From the NCBI GenBank assembly GCA_039028695.1, contig JBCCHN010000132.1, positions 1 through 14,716 on the forward strand: a DNA stretch of 14,716 nt. The letters are read 5' to 3'. Made by a program: the position numbers and the translations under genes. The notes beneath the pieces are model-generated. The model saw only the letters and a list, made by a program, of their open reading frames with translations, was not told the origin of the DNA and did no database searches. Of the stretch, positions 1-7,376 are shown piece by piece (within the stretch, counting starts at the first letter, position 1; each line of letters opens with the position of its first letter). Source of the stretch: JANQKX01 sp039028695. GTDB lineage: Bacteria > Pseudomonadota > Alphaproteobacteria > Kiloniellales > Kiloniellaceae.

Positions 1-962
1 AAAGCCAGCTTCAAAGCCAGACGCACGTCGTTGTTATCGAAAGGCGGCGTGTCGGTGCGCATGGGAATGGTGAAATGCGCATAGCCGGTCGCTTCGCCGA
101 TTCTCAAATCGTCGTTGCGCTCCAAAAGATGCAAGGTCTTGATGTCACAGCGATCCATCACATCGATTTCGCCGGTGTTCAAGGCGTTGGTCCGTGCGGT
201 CACGTCGATGATCGAGATCAGCTCCGCTTCGTCCAAATGGGCACTGCCCTCTTTCCAGTAGTTGGGATTGCGAGTCAAATGGGCCCGCACGCCCGGCTCA
301 AAATCCTTTAGGACATAGCCACCAGTCCCGATGCGGCCTTCCCAATCCATTGTGCCGTCTTCCTTGGCGGGTTGGATCGCCAAGTGATAGTCGCTCATGA
401 TAAAGGGGAAATCCGCATTTCCGCCGGCCAGGGTAAAGATCACCGTATCGTCGCCATCGACCTGAATATCCTCAATGGGATCGACAATCGGTTTGGCCGC
501 TGATTTGGAGTCCTCGCCCCGGTGATGGTTGATCGAGGCCAAGACATCCCTTGCCGTCATCGTCTTGCCATTATGAAACTCCACCCCCTTGCGGAGTTTG
601 AAGGTCCATTGCGCCGCATCGGCCGAAGCTTCCCAACTCTCCGCCAACTCGGGTTGCAAGCTGCCATCCGCGCCGATCTCGGTCAGGGTGTTGTTTGTGC
701 CGAAATTCAAGGTCGCCATGAAGCCATTTTCAAAAGTCGCGGGATCCATGGAATCGGTTGTCGAGCCATGGCCCAGCCCAACCCTTAAATTACCCCCTTG
801 TTTGGGCTCGGCCGCTTGCAGGGCCTGGGAATAAAGGGTGCCGGCCAGGGCCGTGGTAACGCCCAGAGCCGCGGCGCGGCCGATGAAATCGCGACGCCCA
901 ATCTTGCGCTTTGTGACCTGTTCGCTAAGCCAGCTAAGCTCCTGATTTTGATTGTCTTTCAT
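1..962 (-). CDS. ABC transporter substrate-binding protein, family 5 (peptide/nickel type), C-terminus cut off by window
   Basis: This is the periplasmic solute-binding subunit of an ABC importer. Reading the minus strand from 962 gives an unbroken 320-codon frame that leaves the window before its stop, so roughly the first 60% of a typical 500-550 residue family member is present. The N-terminus carries a twin-arginine export signal: RRDFI at residues 23-27, a hydrophobic stretch, and a likely cleavage site near LQA-A around residue 50. Family 5 hallmarks follow: LQPELAESWE, FKLRKGVEFHNGKTMTARDV, and near the window edge PPFDNNDVRLALKLAF. The chosen start has GAGAGG just upstream at a good distance. 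It is divergently oriented to a MocR regulator, which may control it. The substrate (peptide, opine, amine or other) cannot be read from the sequence. Permease and ATPase genes, if present, would lie beyond position 1. Confidence 0.93.
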   Translation of the reverse strand, partial: MKDNQNQELSWLSEQVTKRKIGRRDFIGRAAALGVTTALAGTLYSQALQAAEPKQGGNLRVGLGHGSTTDSMDPATFENGFMATLNFGTNNTLTEIGADGSLQPELAESWEASADAAQWTFKLRKGVEFHNGKTMTARDVLASINHHRGEDSKSAAKPIVDPIEDIQVDGDDTVIFTLAGGNADFPFIMSDYHLAIQPAKEDGTMDWEGRIGTGGYVLKDFEPGVRAHLTRNPNYWKEGSAHLDEAELISIIDVTARTNALNTGEIDVMDRCDIKTLHLLERNDDLRIGEATGYAHFTIPMRTDTPPFDNNDVRLALKLA

Positions 963-1123
963 TTTTGCCTCTCTGCCCTCAAAGTTTATTGGGGTGGGAT
1001 AGACTGGAATGACCCGTCCTTGGTTGTATCCAGTACCTTGCTAGACATGGATGCTCAGAAACGATGCCAATGACTATTTCCTTAGCCAGCCCCCACGGTT
1101 CGATTCTAAGCCAACTATGGCTC

Positions 1124-1137
1124 TATAAGGCCTTATA
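1124..1137. promoter_or_regulatory. 14-bp perfect palindrome in divergent spacer, candidate operator
   Basis: TATAAGGCCTTATA is a perfect palindrome lying between the divergent transporter and MocR genes, about 70 bp upstream of the MocR start. Such symmetric sites commonly bind dimeric regulators. Which protein binds here is an inference; the MocR protein next door is the obvious candidate. Confidence 0.5.
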
Positions 1138-1142
1138 CAAAA

Positions 1143-1176
1143 GACCCATTTTGCTGTATTTATAGGACCCATTTTG
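1143..1176 (+). promoter_or_regulatory. Pair of 11-bp direct repeats, candidate MocR binding boxes
   Basis: GACCCATTTTG occurs identically at 1143-1153 and 1166-1176, a start-to-start spacing of 23 bp, or about two helical turns. The second copy ends 30 bp before the GTG start of the MocR gene. MocR-family regulators such as GabR, PdxR and TauR are known to bind paired direct repeats near their own promoters, so this is a natural autoregulatory and target operator. The sequence identity is seen directly; the binding assignment is inference. Confidence 0.6.
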
Positions 1177-1206
1177 AAAGTGTCGTGAGATTATCGAGGT
1201 TTTACA

Positions 1207-2763
1207 GTGGTTAAACGGGCGGGCGGCGTTTTCCTCGATTTTCTGCGGGCCGATCCAGAGTCCCCAAAGCCGCTCTATCGGCAAATTTATCAAGAAATCC
1301 GAAAGGCGGTATTGTCGGGACGCTTGCAGCCAGGCACCCGCCTGCCCTCGACGCGGACCCTCAGCAAGGATCTGGGGGTGTCCCGAACCACCTTGCGCCA
1401 GTCGTTCGATCAACTGATCGACGAGGGTTATTTGGACGGCAAGACCGGCTATGGGACCTTTGTGCCCCTTGAGTTAGCCCGTGCCGGTGCGCAGCAATCT
1501 CTTAAAGGCAAGATAAAAGAGGAAACATACGAGCCGCGCCTGCCCACCATTTCCCAGCGTGGCAAAACCCTGACCACCGCACGGGTATTTGGATCGGCAA
1601 GCGCGGCGGCCTTCGACCCGGCCTTGCCTGGCCTGGATCTGTTTCCGGCCTCCCTTTGGGCCCGCGTCGCCGCCCGCCGCTGGCGGCGCCTGGGCGGCTC
1701 CCTCTTGGGCTATGATCAGCCCGGCGGATATCGGCCCCTGCGCCATGCTCTGGCTCAATATCTAAGATCGGCCAGAGGCCTAATCTGCGACGAGGAACAA
1801 ATCATCGTCACGGCCGGTGCCATGCAGACCTTTACACTCTTGTCTCACCTCTTGTTAGATCCGGGTGATCAGGTGTGGATCGAGTCGCCGGGTATCATTA
1901 GCGGACGCAACATCCTGGCCGGTACGGGCGCTCAAATTATACCGGTCCCCTGCGACCGCTTTGGGTTGGATATCAGCGCGGGTGTAAGGCTGAAAACCGC
2001 GCCGAAGATGGTCCATATCACCCCCTCGCGGCACTATCCCCTCGGCTATACCATGCCCCTGCACCGGCGCCTGGAGCTGCTGTCATGGGCTCATGAACAT
2101 AATGCCTGGGTCATCGAGAACGACTATGACAGCGAATTCCGTTTCAAGGGCGCGCCCCTACCGGCCCTCCAAGGTTTGGATCGGCGGGAATTGGTCATTT
2201 ACACGGGCAGTTTTGGCAAGACCTTGTTTCCCGGCCTCAGGCTCAGCTATTTGGTGGTGCCACCCCGGCTGGTCCAGCCCTTTCAAGCAGCCCAACTCAG
2301 TTACATGCCCTGTCCAGTCCCCATCCAGGCCATTGTCGCTGATTTCATCAATGAGGGGCATTATACGAACCACGTTCGACAGATGCGCATGGCCTATAGC
2401 GCCCGTGAAAGCGCCCTGGCGGCCGAAATCAAGGATCAGTGCGGCGAACTCCTTAGCCCCGAGCCCACCGGTTCCGGGTTTCATTTTCTGGCTCATGTGG
2501 CCAAGGGCCACGACCCGGTCACGATAACTAAAAATGCCAAGGACCTGGGGATCGTCGCCTATAACCTGGCCTCATACTATTTAACGCGCAGCGCGGCGGA
2601 CAACCTGCCGGCCGATACCTGGCCGCCGCCAGGCGAAAACAAGAAAATGGATGGGATCAAAGCGCTGGTACTCGGATTTGCCTGCTTACCTGCTGACGAG
2701 ATGGGGACAGCCGTCGAAAAGTTGCGTCGGGCCATTGTGCAATCCAAAAAGAAACCGGACTAA
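1207..2763 (+). CDS. MocR-family transcriptional regulator (GntR winged helix fused to PLP aminotransferase-like domain)
   Basis: A cytoplasmic regulator of 518 residues, normal for the family. Residues about 22-86 form a GntR winged helix-turn-helix (PLYRQIYQEIRKAVLSGRL, LPSTRTLSKDLGVSRTTLRQ). After a linker, residues about 140-515 form a fold-type I aminotransferase-like domain. The PLP-binding residues appear intact: K338 in SFGKTLFPGLRL for the Schiff base, and D306 with Y307 in ENDYDSEF. Ligand sensing through PLP is therefore plausible. The start is GTG at 1207, with GAGGT at 1196-1200, six bases upstream. It is divergent from a family 5 substrate-binding protein gene, and direct repeats lie just upstream. 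MocR proteins usually regulate PLP, GABA, taurine or amine metabolism. The effector here is unknown. Confidence 0.93.
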   Translation: MVKRAGGVFLDFLRADPESPKPLYRQIYQEIRKAVLSGRLQPGTRLPSTRTLSKDLGVSRTTLRQSFDQLIDEGYLDGKTGYGTFVPLELARAGAQQSLKGKIKEETYEPRLPTISQRGKTLTTARVFGSASAAAFDPALPGLDLFPASLWARVAARRWRRLGGSLLGYDQPGGYRPLRHALAQYLRSARGLICDEEQIIVTAGAMQTFTLLSHLLLDPGDQVWIESPGIISGRNILAGTGAQIIPVPCDRFGLDISAGVRLKTAPKMVHITPSRHYPLGYTMPLHRRLELLSWAHEHNAWVIENDYDSEFRFKGAPLPALQGLDRRELVIYTGSFGKTLFPGLRLSYLVVPPRLVQPFQAAQLSYMPCPVPIQAIVADFINEGHYTNHVRQMRMAYSARESALAAEIKDQCGELLSPEPTGSGFHFLAHVAKGHDPVTITKNAKDLGIVAYNLASYYLTRSAADNLPADTWPPPGENKKMDGIKALVLGFACLPADEMGTAVEKLRRAIVQSKKKPD

Positions 2764-2847
2764 ACCGAATGTCAAAATAGACATGCGCAGATAGTCATTG
2801 TGGTCGCATCGCCGCAAGGCGCGCACCCAAAACGGGCGACTGCTAAA

Positions 2848-2880
2848 GGTCCGAAAGGTCGGGCTCGGGTTAATTTTTTT
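2848..2880 (+). terminator. Weak candidate intrinsic terminator after the MocR gene
   Basis: A short stem GGTCCGA (2848-2854) and TCGGGCT (2859-2865) around an AAGG loop contains two G-T wobbles. A T7 run follows at 2874-2880, but only after an 8-base gap, so efficiency is doubtful. It lies about 85 bp past the MocR stop codon and is the only terminator-like structure between MocR and the Tad cassette. Confidence 0.25.
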
Positions 2881-3151
2881 CGTCGACCGGTGCCAAGAGC
2901 CGATGACGGTCGATGCAAAAGAATCCCCTATCATTTAACACTTAAGGCCGGAAACAGTGACTCTTTAAGGTCAAAAATCAGGGTTAATATTATCTGTGAA
3001 TTCGAATAATTTTTTATAAAAATCAATGCTTTATTTCCAATTCCTTAACTGATTTGGCCTAGTTTGCTCGGCGCAATATTCACAAATAGGACCAGACCGC
3101 CACACCCCGAACGGCGGTTTTCAATTTGAGAAACCGTGAGGGAAAATCCAC
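2881..3151 (+). promoter_or_regulatory. AT-rich leader and candidate promoter of the Tad-like cassette
   Basis: The gene-free stretch from 2764 to 3151 becomes clearly AT-rich between about 2930 and 3090, in contrast to the GC-rich genes on both sides. A possible sigma-70 promoter is TTGGCC (3054-3059), a 17-bp spacer, and TATTCA (3077-3082), which would leave a leader of roughly 65 nt. Downstream at 3096-3118, ACCGCC and GGCGGT can pair around an 11-base loop and are followed by only four T. A ribosome site GAGGGA at 3138-3143 precedes the ATG at 3152. I see no convincing gene in 2764-3151. Confidence 0.35.
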
Positions 3152-4612
3152 ATGACTGGTTTTAAGTCGATGTCTCGGCGGATCGGTAAGCATATCCGGA
3201 AATTTTCAGTCCAACGAGAAGGCGCCTCCATGGCCATGGTGGCGGTTCTCCTGGTTCCCATGGTGGGCATGGTCGGTATGGCCACGGACGCCGCCCGGGG
3301 CTACATGATCAAAGCACGGGTGGGCGATGCACTGGACGCAGCGGGGCTTGCAGCGGGTCTTTCTGCCGACAACGAAGCCGCCATGTTGGCTGACATCCAA
3401 ACCTATTTCGACGCGAACTTTCCCGACGGCTATCTGGGCGCTGACGTGACCTTGGATACGCCCCAGGTGGACGATGCGGCGGGTACGGTAACCCTATCGG
3501 CCTCGGCCACCATCCCGACAACCTTTTTGAAGGTCATCGGGCAAAAGCAAATTGCCGTTTCCGCCAGCACGGAAATCACCCGCCAAACTCTTTCACTCGA
3601 CCTGATCTTGTCCATGGACATGTCCGGTTCCATGAGTTGGAGCGACGGCACCGGCACCGCCCGGATCGTCGGCGCCCGCGATGCCGCCAACGCTTTGGTA
3701 GACATTCTATTCGGCGACAACGAAACCAAGGACCTGCTGAAAATCGGCCTGGTGCCCTGGAGCGGTAAGGTCAATGTCATGGACAATGGCGTCCCCTTCA
3801 CCGGCTTTGATCCGGTCCCCGATGATACCGAGACATTTACGAACCCATTGACCGGAGCGTCTCAATCCGTTGTGTATCGCGCCTATAATTCGGACGTCCC
3901 TTTCCTGAACCTTCCCGACGATGCAAGCGGAACCTATGAGTGGCAAGGCTGCGCCTATGCGCGGCATATTGACGACGCCACCTTCCTCAATGATGCAGAT
4001 GCAAGCATCGGCACGGTAACCACCAGCGACGGCACTAACTGGCGCGCTTGGGCGCCCGTCGGGCAGGAAGGCGAGCCCACGCCCAACGGTATCTGCGAAA
4101 CCATTGCAAGCAATTGCCGCGCTTGTCTTTCCCATGGCATTACCCGCCTGACGGATACCAAATCCACCATCAAGGACGCGATCGACGAGCTGACCAGTCC
4201 CTGGGGCACAACGAACATTGGCCAGGGTCTTATCTGGGCTGGCCAGGTCCTGTCGCCCGACGCCCCGTTCATGGAAGCCGAGGCCGACCCACCCGCAAAC
4301 CATCAACGGGCCATCGTGCTGCTGACCGACGGCGAGAACACCCAGCGTACCGGCGACGGGTACAACGGCAATCTTACCCCGGCTGAAATGGATGCCCGCC
4401 TGCAAACGGTGGCCAATAACCTCAAGGAAAAGGGCTACATCATCTACGCCATTCAGTTCTATCACGAGAGCGGCCCCTTGGCCGAGCTGTTGAAGGGCGT
4501 GGCCACGGACCAGGAAGCCCCCTATTACCACTTCGCGCCGGATGGCGATTCCTTGAAAGACGTCTTTAAGGAAGTTGCGAACCACCTATCCGACCTGCGG
4601 ATTTCGAAGTAA
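3152..4612 (+). CDS. TadG-like pilus assembly protein with von Willebrand factor A domain
   Basis: A 486-residue inner-membrane-anchored protein with most of its mass outside the cytoplasm. After a basic N-terminus, residues about 26-48 form a membrane segment within a TadE/TadG N-terminal module (REGASMAMVAVLLVPMVGMV). From residue 149 a VWA domain begins (LDLILSMDMSGSMSW). All metal-ion-dependent adhesion site residues look present: D156, S158, S160, a threonine at 353 or 354, and D393 in LLTDGEN. A long insertion (about 205-330) carries four cysteines, C267, C315, C322 and C325, which could form disulfides. Homologues belong to tight-adherence (Tad/Flp) pilus loci, where TadG is an envelope component. 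Its stop overlaps the next ATG by one base (TAATG), which implies translational coupling. The ribosome site is GAGGGA with spacing 8. Confidence 0.9.
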   Translation: MTGFKSMSRRIGKHIRKFSVQREGASMAMVAVLLVPMVGMVGMATDAARGYMIKARVGDALDAAGLAAGLSADNEAAMLADIQTYFDANFPDGYLGADVTLDTPQVDDAAGTVTLSASATIPTTFLKVIGQKQIAVSASTEITRQTLSLDLILSMDMSGSMSWSDGTGTARIVGARDAANALVDILFGDNETKDLLKIGLVPWSGKVNVMDNGVPFTGFDPVPDDTETFTNPLTGASQSVVYRAYNSDVPFLNLPDDASGTYEWQGCAYARHIDDATFLNDADASIGTVTTSDGTNWRAWAPVGQEGEPTPNGICETIASNCRACLSHGITRLTDTKSTIKDAIDELTSPWGTTNIGQGLIWAGQVLSPDAPFMEAEADPPANHQRAIVLLTDGENTQRTGDGYNGNLTPAEMDARLQTVANNLKEKGYIIYAIQFYHESGPLAELLKGVATDQEAPYYHFAPDGDSLKDVFKEVANHLSDLRISK

Positions 4613-5250
4613 TGGCGGAATTCCAAATGTCGGCGAGAGAAAAAAAGGTGAGCGCCTTCCGTAAAGCGGCGCGGCGCTTTGTCGCGCGGCGGGACGGAAC
4701 CACCGCGGTTGAATTTGCCTTTGCCGCCAGCGGGATCTTGATTTTTGTGATGGTAATCATGGAAATCGCCATGATGATGTTCGCCAACACCTTGTTGGAA
4801 GGCGGCATACGCCAAGCAGCCCGCTTTGGCATCACCCAGGCAGACCCGGACGATCCCCTATTGGACCGGGAGGACATGATCGCCGAAATCATCAACGATC
4901 ACGGTATCGGTTTGCTCGATGTGGATCCAAACAACATCACGACCCTGGTTTATCCGGATTTTAACTCCATCGGCAATCCCGAACCCTGGAACGACGACGA
5001 CGGCAACGGCGAGTACGATGCGGGTGAGGACTTCACCGACATGAACTGCAACGGCGCCTGGGATGACGACATGGGCTTCGAGGGCGCCGGCGGCAGTAGT
5101 GAGGTCGTACTCTACACTGTCAACCACGACTGGCAGATGATGACCGGATTCCTCAATCACGCATTCGGAGGGGGCGATGGCGTCATTTCCCTCACCGCTA
5201 GCGTGGCCGTCCGCAACGAGCCGGTGTTGAACGGCACCACGGGTTGTTGA
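4612..5250 (+). CDS. TadE-like minor pseudopilin with EF-hand-like acidic loops
   Basis: A 212-residue protein with a TadE signature: a basic N-terminus, then DGTTAVEFAFAASGILIFVM (28-47) in which E34 sits in the hydrophobic stretch, as in pseudopilins. One membrane helix covers about 35-58, followed by an extracytoplasmic domain. Residues 128-139 fit the 12-residue EF-hand loop pattern with D128, D130, N132, D136 and E139. A second, looser acidic motif follows at 143-153 (D143, N145, N147, D151), hinting at calcium binding. The start at 4612 overlaps the TadG stop. An ATG at 4627 (residue 6) is an alternative, because no clear ribosome site precedes 4612. It is part of a TadG-TadE-TadE cassette and probably forms a minor pilin or pilus-associated subunit. 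Confidence 0.87.
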   Translation: MAEFQMSAREKKVSAFRKAARRFVARRDGTTAVEFAFAASGILIFVMVIMEIAMMMFANTLLEGGIRQAARFGITQADPDDPLLDREDMIAEIINDHGIGLLDVDPNNITTLVYPDFNSIGNPEPWNDDDGNGEYDAGEDFTDMNCNGAWDDDMGFEGAGGSSEVVLYTVNHDWQMMTGFLNHAFGGGDGVISLTASVAVRNEPVLNGTTGC

Positions 5251-5302
5251 CAATAGCTCGCGATAGCGCGTTCAGGACACAGAGGTTCAGGAGAGTTTTT
5301 CG

Positions 5303-5887
5303 ATGATTCGCAAAGTAATGAAAGCAGGCCGCCGATTCTGGCGCGAGCGCCGGGGCGCGGCAATGGTGGAATTTGCCTTTATGGCGCCGGTTCTCGCCCT
5401 CCTCGCGTTGGGTGGTGCCGAGGCGGGCCGCTACGTCCTGGCCCAACAAAAGGTCAGCCGCATGGCGTCCAACATCTCTGACCTCACCTCGCGGGAGCCG
5501 CAATTGTCCAATCAAGACATAGACCAAGTCTTCGATGCGGCCGAATTCATCATGAGTCCATTCTCCGTGGGCGGCAACACAATCGTCATCATCTCCTCGG
5601 TCAGCAAGGATGCCGACGGCGACCCGGTTCTCGTCAATTGGCAACGCAGCGGGGCGGGCAGCATGGCCGACCCAAGCCGCATCGGCGTTCCCGGCGGCAA
5701 CGCAACCCTACCCAACGGCGTGGATTTGCGAGCCGGACAGGATGCCATCATCGCCGAGAGCTTTTACAGCTACGAGCCCTTGGTGGGGTCGGATATTTTC
5801 AATGACACGGTCATGTATTCCGTCGCCATGACGGCGCCGCGTTTCGGCGCATTGACCGCCGACCCGATAGACGAGCCCACCGACTAA
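5303..5887 (+). CDS. Second TadE-like minor pseudopilin
   Basis: A 194-residue protein with a basic N-terminus, a membrane helix at about 25-45 (GAAMVEFAFMAPVLALLALG, with the conserved glutamate in MVEF), and an extracytoplasmic domain without cysteines. The segment ISDLTSREPQLSNQDIDQVF is a pattern often seen in alphaproteobacterial TadE-like proteins. AGGAGAG at 5289-5295 gives a strong ribosome site seven bases before the ATG. It follows the first TadE gene by 52 bp in the same direction and is likely cotranscribed. It differs from the first TadE by lacking the acidic loops, so the two are probably different subunits. No obvious terminator follows its stop. Confidence 0.88.
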   Translation: MIRKVMKAGRRFWRERRGAAMVEFAFMAPVLALLALGGAEAGRYVLAQQKVSRMASNISDLTSREPQLSNQDIDQVFDAAEFIMSPFSVGGNTIVIISSVSKDADGDPVLVNWQRSGAGSMADPSRIGVPGGNATLPNGVDLRAGQDAIIAESFYSYEPLVGSDIFNDTVMYSVAMTAPRFGALTADPIDEPTD

Positions 5888-5951
5888 GTAAAGTCGCGGC
5901 TAGCCAACCGCCGTCATCCGACCCACTATGGGACTGGAAGGAGACGGTGCG

Positions 5952-6557
5952 ATGTGGCAAGTCCAGATCACCGATGCTTATGACGGACGAGCACGACAAT
6001 TGGCCTTTGGCGATGGTTCCGGTTCATTGAGCTATAGCCGAGTGTTGGCGCTCTGGTCGGGCCATGCCGAAAACAGCAGCAGCTTTTGCGACTTCTTCGG
6101 AACGCAATTGGCCGCGCTGCCCTTTGACGCTTTTTTGTGGGAGACCCCGGCCCTATGCCAAGCCTCCGCCCAACAACCCTTCGAATGCTTGGCGCTGGAC
6201 AATCCTGGGCTCGCGGCCATGGCGCCCGACAATAAAACTTTCGCCGCACATTTTGAGCCGGGGGCCGAGATCGCAGGCTTTGCCAACCTGGGTGGCGATG
6301 CCTGGTTAATCGCCCCGAAGGACCCAGCGGGCAGGCAAAGCTATCCCCACATGGCGGCTTTTTGCCGCAATGCTCCAGCCGAACGGCAAGGGGCCTTCTG
6401 GCAGGCGACCGGCCGGGCTGCCTTAGATCGCTTGGGTGCCCGGCCCCTCTGGATCAGCACCAACGGCTTGGGAGTCTCCTGGCTCCATCTGCGCCTGGAC
6501 AGGAGTCCAAAATACTACCAACACGCTCCCTATCGCCGGTTGCCGCCGAGAACATAG
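5952..6557 (+). CDS. DUF6940-like protein of unknown function
   Basis: A 201-residue soluble protein without signal peptide or membrane segment. The sequence resembles the DUF6940 family: MWQVQI at the start, LPFDAFLWETPAL, the PFECLALDNPGLAAM segment, AGFANLGGDAWLIAP, and a C-terminal WISTNGLGVSWLHLRLDRSP followed by KYYQHAPYR. I assign the family from memory of this pattern; no activity is known to me. An upstream ATG at 5928 is in frame, but GGAAGGAGA at 5936-5944 sits exactly where a ribosome site for the ATG at 5952 should be, so I use 5952. It starts 64 bp after the second TadE gene with no terminator between, so read-through from the Tad cassette is possible even though the product looks cytoplasmic. 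Confidence 0.75.
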   Translation: MWQVQITDAYDGRARQLAFGDGSGSLSYSRVLALWSGHAENSSSFCDFFGTQLAALPFDAFLWETPALCQASAQQPFECLALDNPGLAAMAPDNKTFAAHFEPGAEIAGFANLGGDAWLIAPKDPAGRQSYPHMAAFCRNAPAERQGAFWQATGRAALDRLGARPLWISTNGLGVSWLHLRLDRSPKYYQHAPYRRLPPRT

Positions 6558-6606
6558 GGCTTTGTATGGTGCGGACGGTTGTCCCGAAAACCCCAAAAAG
6601 GAGAGC

Positions 6607-6654
6607 AAAAAAAAGGAGCAATGACGCTGCCCGCTGGGACAGCGCCATTGCTCC
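6607..6654 (-). terminator. Strong intrinsic terminator of the DUF4397 gene
   Basis: GGAGCAATG at 6615-6623 pairs perfectly with CATTGCTCC at 6646-6654, and an inner CGCTG/CAGCG extends the stem across one mismatch. An A8 run at 6607-6614 reads as T8 after the hairpin on the minus strand, so the terminator serves the minus-strand DUF4397 gene ending at 6681. There is no T run on the plus side. Confidence 0.9.
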
Positions 6655-6680
6655 GAGCCGCAATTCCAGGGGCTAAGCGG

Positions 6681-7376
6681 TTATCCTGGAACTGCGAGCA
6701 CCAAAACGGTTAGCCCGTTCTCCGCTGATCCGACGGCATAGCCGAAGTAGGACGTATTCCCGTCAAGATGCAGATTGGTGCGAAAGAGTGCATGACGCGG
6801 TTTGGTCGTACCCGCAGGGAAGATCGCAAGGCGATAACCGCCATCGCGGACAACGGCCGGGAAGCTCTGTGACCCATTGGTCAAGCCCCGGATGAGCGAG
6901 ATCTTACCGGAGGAAAACCTTTTGAGCTTCACCAGGACTTCCGGAGCGGCCGCGAGGTGATGGACTGTGAGGCGCGAATGCTTGCGGCCCGGCGCAGCGA
7001 CCTTGTTGGTGAACTTGCTGATTTTGAGAGTCATGTTTTGGTCGAGGTGGGCGATCACGGTCGCTGTCTCGCCGAACGCCAAATCAACGCGGCTCGTCAT
7101 CACCAAGGCGCCGCCGCATGCGCCGTCGCTCAGAGAGATTTCAACCTCGTAGGGTCCGGGATCCAGACCCTCGACAGGATCAGAAATCGTGCCGAAAGGA
7201 ACGCCTGTGAGCAAGCATCCGCCGTCTACTGCTACGTCAACCGGAAGTTCGGACGGAAGACCCAAGTCTTCGCCATTCACACCGTGACCGACATAAATGG
7301 TTGCACTTGCCGCAGCTTGTTGCGGCATGAAGGCCGTGGCTAGACCCAGAGCTAAGGTGGCCAGTAATGTTTTCAT
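6681..7376 (-). CDS. Secreted DUF4397-domain protein
   Basis: A 231-residue exported protein. Residues 1-23 form a Sec signal peptide (MKTLLATLALGLATAF, then QQAAA), with cleavage likely around residue 23-25. The mature part resembles DUF4397 proteins: an N-terminal beta-rich repeat (ATIYVGHGVNGEDLGLPSELP) and a second one from about residue 134 (HSRLTVHHLAAAPEV), ending in GYRLAIFPAGTTKP and SYFGYAVGSAENGLTVLVL, which is the classic family ending. Cysteines C54 and C87 may form a disulfide. The open frame continues upstream to 7550, but the signal peptide and AGGGGA just before 7376 fix the start. The function is unknown; family members are surface or periplasmic beta-domain proteins. It ends at a strong terminator. 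Confidence 0.85.
   Translation of the reverse strand: MKTLLATLALGLATAFMPQQAAASATIYVGHGVNGEDLGLPSELPVDVAVDGGCLLTGVPFGTISDPVEGLDPGPYEVEISLSDGACGGALVMTSRVDLAFGETATVIAHLDQNMTLKISKFTNKVAAPGRKHSRLTVHHLAAAPEVLVKLKRFSSGKISLIRGLTNGSQSFPAVVRDGGYRLAIFPAGTTKPRHALFRTNLHLDGNTSYFGYAVGSAENGLTVLVLAVPG

Noticed and set aside
1123..1413. 96-codon minus-strand frame across the MocR start
   Set aside because: It overlaps the helix-turn-helix coding region and the operator repeats and has no recognisable protein features.
3056..3070. TGGC...TTGC resembling a sigma-54 promoter before the Tad cassette
   Set aside because: Only five bases separate TGGC and TTGC instead of the seven needed to place the GG and GC at -24 and -12; a sigma-70 reading is as good.
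3707..4585. 292-codon open frame on the minus strand
   Set aside because: It is entirely antisense to the TadG-like gene, shows no recognisable domain, and is best explained as a shadow of a GC-rich coding strand.
6607..6654. Hairpin with A run considered as a small RNA or mobile-element end
   Set aside because: Position, perfect stem and T8 on the minus side fit an intrinsic terminator for the gene ending at 6681; no second copy is seen in the window.
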